Source: Protopterus annectens
Taxonomy: Eukaryota > Chordata > Ceratodontiformes > Protopteridae
Length of the DNA: 64,000 nucleotides
Assembly (NCBI RefSeq): GCF_019279795.1
Contig: NC_056747.1
Span: 1,000,776,906 to 1,000,840,905 of the forward strand
Direction of reading: 5' to 3'
Shown here: piece by piece, positions 10,636 to 21,760 of the stretch
Position numbering within the stretch: position 1 is the stretch's first letter
Layout of the letters: the number at the start of each line of letters is the position of its first letter
Position numbers and translations under genes: made by a program
The notes under the pieces: generated by a model
Told to the model about the DNA's origin: nothing
The model's database searches: none
The model's input: the letters and a program-made list of their open reading frames with translations, nothing else

Positions 10636-11271
10636 TTGAAAAATGGTAATTGTGAGGTGATGTTCAGTGAAGAGTTAAGACAGGCACTGGGTGGCAGTGA
10701 AGAGTTACCGAATAGTTGGGTAACTACAGCAGAGCTAGTAAGAGAGATGGCTAGAAAGGTGCTTGGTGTGACATCTGGAAAGAGGAAAGAGGACAAGGAG
10801 ACCTGCTGGTGGAATGAAGAAGTACAGGAGAGTATACAGAAAAAGAGGTTGGCGAAGAAGAAGTGGGATTGTCAAAGTGATGAAGAAAGCAGAGAAGAGT
10901 ATAAGGAGATGAGGTGCATGGCAAAGAGAGATGTGGTGAAGGCTAGGGATAAGGCGTATGAAGAGTTGCATAAAAGGTTGGACACTAAGGAGGGAGAAAA
11001 GGACATGTACCAATTGGCTAGACAGAGGGACCGAGCTAGTAAAGATGTGCAGCAGGTAAGGGTGATAAAGGATAATGAGGGAAACATACTCACAAGCAAG
11101 GAGAGTGTGTTGAGCAGATGGAAAGAGTACTTTGAGGGGTTGATGAATGAAGAGAATGAGAGGGAGAGAAGGTTGGATGATGTGCGGATAGTGAATCATG
11201 AAGTACAGTGGATTAGCAAGGAGGAAGTAAGGATAGCTATGAACCGGATGAAGAAAGGCTGTTGGTCCTGA
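10636..11271 (+). pseudogene. RTE LINE linker and RT fingers
   Basis: A continuous 211-residue frame follows the endonuclease after one stop codon. It is highly charged (many Lys, Glu and Arg) with coiled-coil-like stretches. It reaches the start of the reverse transcriptase, RIAMNRMKKGCWS, where a frameshift removes the expected KAxGPDDIPVE motif. The next frame resumes at about 11270 with DDIPVEAC. Confidence 0.8.
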
Positions 11272-11281
11272 TGACATACCT

Positions 11282-12660
11282 GTGGAAGCATGCAGGTGTT
11301 TAGGTGAAATGGCAGTGGAGTTTTTAACTAGATTGTTTAATGAAATCTTGGAAAGTGAGAGGATGATAGAGGAATGGAGAAAAAATGTTTTGGTACCAAT
11401 TTTTATGAATAATGGTGATGTGCAGAGCTGTAGTAACTACAGCGGGATTAAACTGATCAGTCACAGCATGAAGTTATGGGAAAGAGTAGTTTAAGCTAGG
11501 TTAAGAAGGGAGGTAATGATTAGTGATCAGCAGTATGGTTTCATGCCAGGAAAGAGCACTACAGATTCTATGTTTGCTCTGAGAGTGTTGATGGAGAAGT
11601 ACAGAGAAGGTCAGAAGGAGTTGCATTGTGTCTTTGTGGATTTAGAGAAAGCATATGACAGGGTGCCTAGAGAGGAGTTGTGGTATTGTATGAGGAAGTC
11701 AGGAGTATCAGAGAAGTATGTAAGAGTGGTACATGATATGTATGAGGGTAGTGTGACAGCGGTGAGGTCTCCAGTGGAAGTGACAGATGTGTTTAAGGTG
11801 GAGGTGAGATTACATCAAGGATCAGCTCTGAGCCCTTTCTTATTTGCAATGGTGATGGACAGGTTGACAGATGAGATCAGACAGGAGTCTCCGTGGACTA
11901 TGATGTTTGCATATGACATTGTGATCTGTAGTGAGAGTAGGGAACAGGTGGAGGAGACCATGGAAAGGTGGAGATATGCTCTAGAGAGAAGAGGAATGAA
12001 GTTCAGCAGGACTAAGACAAAATATATGTGTGTGAATGAGAGGGAGGACAGAGGAATGGTGAGGATGCAGGGAGTAGAGGTGGCAAAGTTGAATGAGTTT
12101 AAGTACTTGGGATCAACAGTTCAGAGTAATGGTGAGTGTGGCAGAGAGGTGAAGACGAGAGTACAGGCAGGATGGAGTGGGTGGAGAAGAGTGTCAGGAG
12201 GGATTTGTGACAGATGAGTACCAGTAAGAGTGATAGGGAAGGTCTACAAGAGGGTAGTGAGACCAGCTATGTTATATGGGTTGGAGACAGTGGCATTTAC
12301 AAAAAGGCAGGAGTCAGAGCTTGACGTGGCAGAGTTGAAGATGTTAAGATTTGCACTGGGTGTGACGTGGATGGACAGGATTAGGAATAAGTATATTAGA
12401 GGGTCAGCCTAGGTTGGAAGGTTGGGAGACAAAGCCAGACAGGCAAGATTACATTGGTTTGGACATGTGCTGAGGAGGGATGCAGAGTATATTGGGAACA
12501 AATGCTAAGGATGAAGCTGCCAGGTAACAAGAAAAGAGGAAGGCCTAAGATAAGGTTTATGGATGTGGTGAGAGAGGACATTCAGGCGGTTGGTGTGACA
12601 GAGCAAGATGCAGAGGACAGGAAGAAACGGAAACAGTTGATCTGCTGTGGCGACCCCTAA
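11282..12660 (+). pseudogene. RTE LINE reverse transcriptase
   Basis: Successive frames give the RT core. QYGFMPGKSTTDSMFALR lies at 11527-11580, motif A VFVDLEKAYDRV at about 11632, motif B HQGSALSPFLFAMVMD at about 11815, motif C as FAYDIVICS at about 11908, and motif D FKYLGSTVQSNGE at about 12100. Motif C should be F-A-D-D; the first catalytic aspartate is Tyr here, so polymerase activity is lost. The C-terminal region continues to 12660 with KVYKRVVRPAMLYGLE, an HHxGHV-like RLHWFGHV block and a stretch ending ICCGDP. The final codons overlap the conserved 3' tail. Confidence 0.9.
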
Positions 12661-12690
12661 TAGGAGCAGCCAAAAGAAGAAGAAGATGCT

Positions 12691-12904
12691 CAATGTACCT
12701 GCTGTACATAATTATTTGTATGTGTAATTATTGTAATATTGCAAATTTGTATATAAATTAAAGTTGAACAGCATTAATAAAACTTTTGAGTTTGCTGTAT
12801 CAGACTCCTGGCTAACCTATATTGTAGACCTTATCTTGTACCTGTTGCCACAGGCAAAACTATGTAGCAGCTGTATATTTTCAAATTCATTATTATGTAT
12901 GAGT
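12691..12904. repeat. ~440-bp array unit, right of the RTE insertion
   Basis: CATTAATAAAACTT (from 12770), CTTGTACCTGTTGCCACAGG (ends 12853) and CAGCTGTATATTTTCA parallel 9489-9600. This is therefore the continuation of the repeat array that the RTE LINE entered. Confidence 0.65.
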
Positions 12905-13265
12905 GATGACTGCCATGCAACACAGCTTAGAGTGTTTGCTCTGTGGAAGACCACACATTACAATGTATCTTTTTTAGAAATTGACAATGTTTGCTTGTTG
13001 TCTACAGGTGTTCTGGAAGCTTGCTGACCACCACCCAATGCCACTTAGCTTGTTTGTGCAATGGGTAGCAAAAGATGCAACAATGTATCTTTTTGAAATT
13101 CACAATGTCTGCCTATTGTCTGCAGGTACACTGAACCTGCAAGTGTTGTGGAAGCTGGCTGAGTGACACACAACACTGTTTAGCATGTTTGTGCAATGGA
13201 AAGTAAAAGACTTAACAACGTGTCTTTTATGAAATTGACAATGTCTGTTTGTTGTCTGTGCCATT
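12905..13265. repeat. Three ~125-135-bp tandem units
   Basis: CAATGTATCTTTTT-like, GAAATTGACAATGT and TTGTTGTCT(A/G)(C/T) blocks occur three times (starting about 12961, 13080 and 13217), each followed or preceded by CTTAGCxTGTTTGTGCAATGG (near 13045 and 13180, and a diverged form near 12928). Divergence between units is moderate. Confidence 0.75.
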
Positions 13266-14654
13266 ACACTGTGTATACACAGCGGTGAACAACATGCAAA
13301 CTTGATTAGCAAAGCTCAACATGCACTATTATTGTAAAAAGTATTTATTAGTTTTCATAACTAAAGATAAATTGGAGCCTTGAACCTTAATCTACATATA
13401 CTATGAGCTGTATGATTCATTGTGTTTGCCAGATGTTTATTTTGCTATTTCACTGTACTTGCAGTAAGCCATGCCCTGTGCAAATATTAATGTTTAAAAA
13501 AAAGGAAACATAAACATTCCAAAACACATTTTAACATACCTTACAGATTTTTACATAACTCTGGATTTGACTAATGAAGTTACAAAACACACTACGGGTG
13601 TCTTATCTCTCTTTGTCACAGAAACAACATTGCAGCAAGAATGCAAATCATTGTGTATACAAGGAAGTCCTACTGACTCCTCAGTATTAACAAGCCATAT
13701 ACACACTCTCAGTTATTTGTATGTATGTTGCTTACATAGTTAGGGCAATGAGTGATCACACAACCATTTATGAGTATTGCTTGCACCAATGCAGCTCTCG
13801 CTTCTCTTTGTATTGTGTTTATTCATCTCTTATCTGTGCTATAATCCCAGACATGCAGTCTATAGGACATTTTGTGTCATCATCCTTAAAATGTATGATA
13901 AAATTATATGACAATAAAATACAGTTTTCAGCAAAAGCAAGAGAGTTTGGTTATTAGTGAACAAAACTGAGAAATGTGTGCTGTTCACTTCAATTTAAAA
14001 GCTTGCTACAATTACTTCTGAACTTTGTAAGTGTACCCAGGGTGACACACCCACTGCAGGTAAGGTAGTCTGAATTGCTAATTTGTCTTCCTTCTCCTGA
14101 CCACTAATCATTCACAGTTGCAATCCATTAGCAAGTAACACTGAGGTAGGATCTACACTATGTTTATACATGCTACGTGAAGTCAATAGCTTGGGATTCA
14201 GCAATTCTAATGCATTCACACCTCATCTGCATCTTCACCATGCTCAGAGGCCTGAATCCACAGTATAAAAAGATAACCACATAGCTAGGTAAGTTGAAGG
14301 TGAGGAGACTTGCATATTTGGAGAACAGAGAAGATTGCTCTTTATTTTGATTTATCTATGCATAAGGCTTCTGATCTTGTAAAGGTATGATTGTATTTTT
14401 GAAGTACATGCTAAATTTGTTAACATGTTACGAAGAAAAAATATATCTATGTTATGATAGGGATTAAAGATAGTTATGAGAACTGTGATTATTACATGTT
14501 CAGTCTTAACACCATTACTATAGATTGTGTAACTGTGACAATTAAGACAACTCTGGAACATATAACAATTGTTGGAGTGTATAGACAAGTCAAGTGCTTA
14601 TGACCTAGTGGAATTCATATATTTCCTGCATGAAACACTGGAGGGAAGAATAAT
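13266..14654. other. No recognised gene or repeat
   Basis: AT-rich sequence. Short ORFs (13721-13957, and 14352-14588 on the minus strand) show no motif. Confidence 0.5.
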
Positions 14655-14725
14655 CAGTGGAGGATTTAGGCATGGGCACAGGGGCACATGCTGGCCCCTT
14701 TATAAACTTTTTTTTAAATCAGGTG
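14655..14725 (+). repeat. Possible hAT-type transposon terminus
   Basis: CAGTGGAGGATTTAGGCATG, followed by a G/C-rich GGGCACA...GGCCCC stretch, resembles the CAGTGGCGGA-type ends of hAT elements. No partner end or 8-bp duplication was found nearby, so this is a weak call. Confidence 0.3.
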
Positions 14726-15095
14726 CATCTCTTCTCAAAGAATCCTGCCACCAAATGCACCTAATACTCGGAGATGAAATTGGAGGTTGTAGTCAGATGA
14801 TATTTTTTATAACAATCCTCCAACTGCATCTCAGTTCTAATTTAGGCGCCTTGTTAAAAGAGCTGTCAAATATCGAGTAAAATCCTTTTGTTAGAAGACT
14901 ATCTAAAATAAAAATACCAAAAACGACTCTGAAACTGGGCTTCAAGTGTAAGGGAGTGATCTGCATTGAGGTAATTTCCTAAGTCTTTTATTTTATAGAA
15001 TTAGCAATTCAAGGTGCCAAATAAGCAATACTTCTCTCCTGGCAGAGTATGTGCAGTTAAACATATATATTCCAACCACGGTTTTAATCTTCTCT
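14726..15095. other. No recognised gene or repeat
   Basis: Short AT-rich stretch without coding motifs. Confidence 0.45.
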
Positions 15096-15230
15096 ATTCA
15101 GAGCCAGTATAACATCCAAAAACGAAATAAGATAGAAAACTCACTTTATTTTTAACCAAAAAACAAAGCTTTTGGGAGTATCCCTTCCTCAGTGTTGATT
15201 AATACATTTCTAATTAAAAATGAACACATT
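15096..15230 (-). mobile_element. PLE-3 3' terminal region (pLTR-like), part 1
   Basis: On the minus strand it contains CACTGAGGAAGGGATACTCC, then AAAAGCTTTG and GAGTTTTCTATC. This is the layout of the PLE-2 pLTR (CTGATGAAG...AAAGACGAAAACGC...GAGTTCC). The remaining 3' UTR and GIY-YIG domain of a minus-strand PLE lie at 53657-54272, across Harbinger-1. I therefore read them as one element split by that insertion. Moderate confidence, since this family has no intact copy here. Confidence 0.5.
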
Positions 15231-15695
15231 GAGCCAAATTCAGGAAGCCTCCATGTAAGAGTTATAACTCTTACACGGAGGCTGCAGTTAAACTGTGTGA
15301 TGTCAGCATGTCATGCATATGCATGAGGTGCATGAGGCATGCTGAATCACACTGTAACTCTTACATGGTCCGTGTAAGACAGTAGGGGGCGTGTCCGTAG
15401 GCTAAGCCCTGCAAGCGGACACGCCCCCGGACATCTAGAATGGCAGAAAGTAAACACCCACGAGAGAGGCCATGGAAATGTGAATAAACACACTACACAA
15501 CACATGCCCCCACAGACCAGCAACGTAAAATGTAAAAAGTGAACAGATGTTATAAAAAATCTTTTTATTTTTTTTTAAAACCCCGTAAATGTTTGCTAAT
15601 GTGTGCGCTCGTGTGCGCGGGTGTGCTACTAGCGCAACTGCAGTTAGCAATCAGTGGAAAAGGATATAAGAACTAAATATGCAAAGTAAGCCAAG

Positions 15696-15776
15696 AAGTA
15701 ATGGCACAGCGGTAGAGTTTGCAGCTTAAGAGCAGGCAGGCAAGGTTTGAGCCCACACAACATCCTTTTTTTTTTT
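15696..15776 (+). ncRNA. tRNA-like segment with pol III boxes and T-run
   Basis: ATGGCACAGCGG matches the A box consensus, GGTTTGAGCCC resembles a B box 37 bp later, and a run of 11 T follows at 15766-15776. The T-arm and acceptor do not pair well, so a functional tRNA is unlikely. It may be a tRNA-derived repeat or a co-opted pol III promoter inside Harbinger-1. Confidence 0.45.
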
Positions 15777-16205
15777 GTAAATAAGCACTAAAAAGGCCCC
15801 TGACAGTATTGTACAAATGTAAAGGTATTTCCTTTTGTAAAATGGAATGAAATGGATCATATATTTTCAAGTAATACAATAATAAAAATATTTAGAAATG
15901 TACTGATAGCTAAGCTGCTGTCAAACAAGGTGAGGCAGAGTGCCCGTAGCTGAGTAGTGTTTCAAAGGCTGCAAATTGCTTGCCCGTAGCTAAGCACTGG
16001 TTTAACAGGCTCAAACTGTGTCCAACTAGCTGTGCTTAGCTTAACATGCGTGTTAATAGCCAATTAAGGTTTAACCCAGCGCACACTGCGCGGAGGTGTG
16101 CGCCGCGCCCACAAGCTAACCGCTGGGCAACGTTAAGCAAGCTGTATCAAAAGTGCCTTTACACAGACACACTCCTCAGCCTGTCTAGACAGTCATAAAA
16201 TTTAA

Positions 16206-16281
16206 AAATCAGTGGTCAGATTCGAACCCAGGATACCATGCACTAGAGTCAAGGTACTAAACCACTAAGCCATGACAGCAG
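16206..16281 (-). ncRNA. tRNA-like segment (pseudo-tRNA)
   Basis: The minus strand has TGGCTTAGTGG (A box) and GGGTTCGAATC (B box) about 40 bp apart, with ACTCTAGTGCATGG between. The T-stem does not pair. The sequence resembles the tRNA-like part of the 540-bp units at 19.1-20.3 kb, which share TGTCATGGCTTA and CCTGGGTTC. Confidence 0.5.
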
Positions 16282-16470
16282 TACTTCGAAATGCAGAAAT
16301 AGCATATATATAGGATGTAATCCAAAATGGAGCATGATAAAGCAGTTTCTGTGAAGTTGATACAATTCCAGAATGGCCAATCATAGAAATGTGCAGGAAA
16401 ATCGGCATATATAGACCCCATAGGCGGGAATACACAGCATAAACGATTGTAGAATAGACCTGCAGGCAGA

Positions 16471-18454
16471 ATGAGTGGAGTAGGGGAGGGACATTGCTTT
16501 CGAGCACAGCGGTGGTGCATTGAGGAGTCCAGATACATGGTCTGGCTCCTAGTTCATCATCATCAGGCCCAACTCATGCAGGGCCAGGTCTCATGGGAAG
16601 CATACAGGGCGGACGCATGGGACCAGTTAGCTCATGATCTCACTAGTGCTACTGGGATTCCACGTACCGGTGAGCAGGTCCATCACCACCATGCGGACCT
16701 GAAGTGATGCAAACAGGACCAGTTGACCCAATGGATCCAGGAGGCCCTGGATATGCCCAACGCCCCACTACTGAGTAAGTTACATTTTACTTATGTATGT
16801 AAGGAATTCAACTAGCTGATACCATGGAGATGTGTATTCCAATATTACTTGTTTTGTATTACAGCTGCAGGTGTCCGCTCTGCGAATCGCAGGGCACATG
16901 ACAGCAGGCTAGTGCGGCCGCGCCACCATGCAGGTTAGTAACCACACCTAGTACTTGTAAATAAATATTATAGTGTAGCACTTAGCAGAACACTGCAGTG
17001 TATTCATTAAAAGTAATAGAATGTGCAAGCAACAAGTGAAAGTGTGCAGGTATGGCTGCAACAAATTCATCAGTATGCAAGTGAAACTGGAAATATAATT
17101 GATAGAAATAAATAGTTCTGTAATACAGATGTCCCATCATTAATTAAATGTAGTATAACCTGCAGTAGTCTCAAGAGTACAGCTTCAGAAGCTGAGTTAA
17201 TCACATGTGAGATATATCCCCTGTTGAAATGCTGAATCATGACAGAAGTGAGGCTGCTGGAAAGTGTTTAAATCACCACAGGTCTAATATGTGAACAAAG
17301 CCTAGAAGTACCAACCTGAACTGTGAAATAGCAGAATGTGTGAGAGTGACAGAAAGGGTCATGTATCAATAAATAAAGTAATAATAACTCCTGAATATAT
17401 AAGCCTCAGTGTGGTTCTACAGAACTAAATGCATGTGGGAATTAAAAATTAACATCCCAAAATGATTTCAGTGTGTCTGAATCTTGAATGTTTAAGCCAA
17501 AATCTGTATATGGTGATCACAGTCAACAATTTTCAGATAGAATGAATGATTGTCTGACATACTAAACATCCATAGTTGTCCCCTGCCCTGTCATCAAAAT
17601 GTAGCAGGATGATGTATCTGATCAAATTCAAAATAACTAGGATAGTAATGTATCTGTAATAGGTCTAGCATGACAGTCAATTAAAAATCATTTGAAAACT
17701 ATCACCCACAAGTTAATTGTGTTTCTATTACAAATGTATATCAATGTATAATTTATGAATGTGTCAACATTTTCTTTCTCCACCCCACCCTATAATTGCA
17801 AATTAAAAAACTCACTAAATATTGGTATGTGAACATTTCATTACCCATGGACATTTGTCCTGTTGTTTCAAAAATATATGCATGTCCGTTGTTGCATGTG
17901 CCCTGTTCATACCTGCAAACCTGATGGCCTGTTGCCATTAATCAACCCTGCATGTTGTTTGATTGTGTATTTCTGTTCAAATAATGCATGTGATATTGAT
18001 ATGCCTGTTGTTCAATGGTGTTAATATCTGGGTGTTTGTTTAATGGGAATACCAATGCATGCTGTTACAACTAATTTGAATGGAATAATATGCTACTAAC
18101 CCAAACTAACATAACATACTCACAAACCTAGAACGCTTGGGAAGGTGGGTCCCAGCGGACCCACCTCTCCCACCTCATCTGGCGATTACACCTGGCACTA
18201 GTGCCCAGGCCGGACCCTCCTCCGGTGGCCCTGTGCCACCTTCGGGTGGAAGCACTGCAGGGGATGGGGCCTGTCCCCCCTCTGCAAGCGTGGCCGGAGG
18301 AGCCCATCCACTCACCCTCCAAGGTGTCCGGTCTGTGGTGCGAAGGGAGATTCAAGACTCTGTTCTTGGGCCCCTATGCCAGCTTGAGGCCCGGGTGGCA
18401 CAGCTTACGGGCATGCCCATTGTCCCACCTGCACAGCCCCATCCTGGGCTGTGA
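16471..18454 (+). pseudogene. Harbinger-1 Myb/SANT-like DNA-binding partner, three exons
   Basis: Exon 1 (16471-16774) encodes an N-terminal segment and the helix set AWDQLAHDLTSATGIPRTGEQ plus QDQLTQWIQE, ending at a GTAAGT donor. A TGA at 16708 interrupts it where the Harbinger-2 paralogue reads Arg. Exon 2 (16865-16933) follows a pyrimidine-rich TTACAG acceptor and precedes GTTAGT. Exon 3 (about 18131-18454) is rich in Pro, Gly and Ser and ends in an amphipathic helix (VRSVVRREIQDSVLGPLCQL). Partners of this type assist Harbinger transposase in DNA binding. The premature stop suggests loss of function, unless it is read through. It is homologous to the minus-strand gene at 7.4-8.7 kb, with the same exon boundaries. 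Confidence 0.65.
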
Positions 18455-19095
18455 AGGAACAGTGGCAACTGCCTATGGGTGGGGATATCAGTTCCACTGT
18501 TGCCATCCGTGGGCTCATGTGCCCTGGATATCCCAACCTCCATCCCCGTCAATTGTGTAACCCCCCACATGTGTCATACACCGCCCCTGTATGCATCTTG
18601 TCTGTCTTGTCTGTTAACCTACCCAACCTACCTCCCCAGCTATACCAACTACCTTCACCTGACTCTCACCTGAAAAAAAAAAAGGGCACTCTGTACCCAC
18701 AAAAAAATTATGCCCCATACATAGCTGTCCATGTTGCACACATGTCCGTTGGACATTGAAACTGTTAATTACAATTGGCTGTTACAACAGGTATTAATGT
18801 TGTCCTGACACCTCTCTCAGGGGTGGAAGCTTTCAAATGTCACACCAAATTACATGCAAATGCACAGCTGTTGCTGAGAAAGACATGGGCAGCTATGGGC
18901 CTCACCTACATCCCTCCTGCAAATCCCAACCTTGTTTCCTTACTGTCTTACCCTCTTTGTGACCCCTTTTTCACCACTTTCCTGTCACCCCTTTTTCTTT
19001 TCTTTCAAAGAAAATAGCGCGGGTGTGCGCTTGTGTGTGTGGAGCTAAACGCCAGTGCGCATGCGTGAGCTCCGCGCAAATGAGCGCAGACCTGA
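18455..19095. other. Harbinger-1 interior, no recognised gene
   Basis: Pyrimidine-rich sequence after the Myb-like gene ends in a CpG-rich patch at 19015-19085 containing GCGCGGGTGTGC. This motif recurs in both arms of Harbinger-1. Confidence 0.5.
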
Positions 19096-19458
19096 TTTTA
19101 AGCGCTTAAAAGTGCCTTTGGCACTTTTGATTGACAGGTCCTGTACTCATTTTGAAAGAAAAATAAACTCTCACTGTCAGTCTTGAACCCAGGACCTTGA
19201 TAACACTAGTCTGCATGACCTACCATTAAGCCATGACTCTCATATAAGAGCATAGTGCTAAAATAAATATAACATGTAATAGTAGGAATCAATATAAAGG
19301 CAATATAGGATGTGTACTACCCAAAGCATGTCAGGTAGATTTTTAATGCCCGAATTACTGGATTCCCATACTAGTTTAGTGTTAACAGAAACAGCCCTGC
19401 TAATTGTTAGCTTGTACATAATAATGTAAGGTAATGCACATATATGAAAGTATGTATA

Positions 19459-19525
<67 letters not shown>

Positions 19526-19994
19526 GTAGGTGTCAGTATTCATACACACTCACTACAGGAAACAGTGAAGATAAATGCAGCAAACAGAATCTACAACACA
19601 GCCTGACTCCTGTGAGACTTACTAACCCTTTTAACTGCTTAAAGGTGCCTTCAGCACTTTGATTGACAGGTCCTGTACTCATTTCGAAAGAAAAATAAAT
19701 TCCCACTGTCAGTCTTAAACCCAGGTCCTTGTGTAACACTAGTCTGTATAACCTACCACTAAGCCATGACTCTCATACAAGAGCATAGTGCTAAAATAAA
19801 TATAACATGTAATAGTAGGAATCAATATAAAGGCAATATAGGATGTGTACTACCCAAAGCATGTCAGGTAGATTTTTAATGCCCGAATTACTGGATTCCC
19901 ATACTAGTTTAGTGTTAACAGAAACAGCCCTGCTAATTGTTAGCTTGTACATAATAATGTAAGGTAATGTACATATATGAAAGTATGTATATGT

Positions 19995-20061
<67 letters not shown>

Positions 20062-20546
20062 CATATGAAATATAGTGGTAGGTGTCAGTATTCATACACA
20101 CTCACTACAAGAAACAGTGAAGATAAATGCAGCAAACAGAATCTACAACACAGCCTGACTCCTGTGAGACTTACTAACCCTTTTAACTGCTTAAAGGTGC
20201 CTTCAGTACTTTGATTGACAGGCCCTGTACTCAATTTGAAAGCAAAATAAAAGCATACTATTAGGCCCTACCACAAGACCATTGTAACACTAGTCTGTAT
20301 GACCTACCACTAAGCCATGACTCTCATACAGGAATATAGTGCTAAAATAAGTATAACATGTAATAGTAGGAATGAAGATAAAGGCAATATAGGATGTGTA
20401 CTACCCAAAGCATGTCAGGTAGACCTTTACTGTCCTAATTACTGGATTCCCATACTAGTTTAGTGTTAACAGAAACAGCCCTGCTAATTGTTAGCTTGTA
20501 CTTAATAATGTAAGCTAATGTACATATATGAAAGTATGTATATGTG

Positions 20547-20598
<52 letters not shown>

Positions 20599-20720
20599 TA
20601 TATTAATACATATGGAAATATAGTTGTAGGTGTCAGTATGCATACACACTCACTACAGGGAACAGGTGAGAGAAATGCAGCAACCTGAATTTACAACACA
20701 GCATGAATCATGAGAGGCTT
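19096..20720. repeat. Three tandem ~540-bp units with tRNA-like core and (TA)n
   Basis: Units start near 19104, 19638 and 20189 (GCTTAAA(A/G)GTGCCTT). Each contains TTGATTGACAGG(T/C)CCTGTACTCA, a minus-strand tRNA-like segment (A box ATGGCTTA(A/G)TGGTAGG; B box CCTGGGTTCAAG in unit 1, decaying in unit 3), a conserved GTACTACCCAAAGCATGTCAGG block, a (TA)n tract, and GTAGGTGTCAGTAT(T/G)CATAC. Copies are highly similar apart from the (TA)n lengths, so the duplication is recent. Confidence 0.93.
19464..19521. repeat. (TA)n microsatellite, unit 1
   Basis: Uninterrupted TA dinucleotides within the first 540-bp unit. Related tracts lie at about 20006-20056 (preceded by CA repeats) and 20549-20595 in units 2 and 3. 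Confidence 0.97.
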
Positions 20721-21374
20721 ACTAACCTTCACACTCACAGAACACTGTCAACAGCATACCAGCATGGTCCACGCCCTTACAATCTGAAAGGGCAATGCCT
20801 ATCTCACATACCCTTTTATAGCACTCTTCTGAAATCACAGTGAGACATGCAATCAGTACACAACTGGCTGCATGCAATTAGCAAATGCTGTCTTACAATT
20901 GGTGCAGAGGCCATCACATGGACCTATGCAGATACCTACAAAAGCATCCAGTACTAACACTCCACACATGCAATACATTCATTGCACCAAACCGACGGAG
21001 AAAGAGAGAGAGAGAGATAAATAAATAAATAAAGCAATAAAGGCAGTGATAAAAAAAAACTGCATCATCACAGCAACAAAACCAGCAGCAGCAGCAGCAG
21101 CAAACAGCAATTAGCACCAGTGACACAGCAACAGCTGACACAAACACAGGTAATGCAAAGTAGCAGGTTAATACTGTGTTTAATGTGAAACCTCCAAATG
21201 TATCATAGTTCACTATCTATAGGTATGTCCATGAGATAGGTTGTGTGTACATAGTCCTGATATATATACATATGTAATATTGCTGTACATGTCTTCCATA
21301 CTTAAAACTTCCATAGCTTAGAACACAAGGCCAGTTATGCATATGATGCAGTAGTTCCCAGGGCCAGTAGAGGT
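20721..21374. other. No gene; simple repeats
   Basis: Contains (GA)n at about 21000-21018, (AAAT)n at 21019-21034 and (CAG)n at about 21087-21104. No coding motif is seen. Confidence 0.6.
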
Positions 21375-21760
21375 TCCTCCTCATTGGTGTGGGACCACTG
21401 TGTATGTATGCCACTGTTCAGGTACATATCCTGTAGTATGGCCAGGGTATAATATCAGTCTGTAATGTGGTTCTATGTCCTCTAGGGGTGAACGTATCAC
21501 ACATCCAGGGATACGATTTTGGAACAGTGATGCTGTGTGTTCTGCAATGTTGAGGGTGGCCCTCACCTGGACATGTGAGATGATAGGGAGGTTACATTCA
21601 TCTGTGATAACTAATTCCACTTGTGTAGGAGAATGGGGGGGGATACCTGCACCTAAACTGTCTGCAACAATGTTGCCAATATCTGTGCATTTGGTGAATG
21701 TGAAGCATCTTACCACTGCTGACCACAGATGCCTTGCCTTCATGTGAATCTGCTCTGTGC
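21375..21760 (-). pseudogene. CR1 fragment L: RT N-terminal region
   Basis: The minus strand reads TDIGNIVADSLGAG, ECNLPIISHVQVRATL, IPGCVI and then TTGYVPEQW with TVVPH. This aligns in order with TDIANILADRFSAN, ECSLPDISNAQVKAAL, VPGCVL and TTGYVPKEWRTATVVPLH of the young copy at 36.3-36.6 kb. Both ends are truncated. Confidence 0.85.

Larger units (their letters stand above)
9786..12690 (+). mobile_element. RTE-clade LINE, near full length but inactivated
   Basis: It encodes an apurinic-like endonuclease followed directly by a reverse transcriptase with no separate ORF1, as in the RTE clade. Its 3' end is very short: the coding region runs almost into the terminal GGCGACCCCTAAT...AGCCAAAAGA and (AAG)n tail. 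The reading frame is broken at least at 10630, 11270, 11494, 12215 and 12410. It lies inside a ~440-bp tandem array, whose units flank both sides. The 5' boundary is uncertain, and I could not define a target duplication. Confidence 0.88.

Noticed and set aside
10735..11277. 180-residue minus-strand ORF
   Set aside because: Antisense shadow of the purine-rich RTE linker and RT. No motif.
14569..14880. 103-residue ORF as a host gene
   Set aside because: It covers a hAT-like terminal sequence, has no domain, and is short.
15696..15776. Functional tRNA gene
   Set aside because: The boxes are good but the T-stem and acceptor do not pair.
19096..20720. CRISPR-like array
   Set aside because: Repeats are ~540 bp and contiguous with no spacers, in vertebrate-type DNA.
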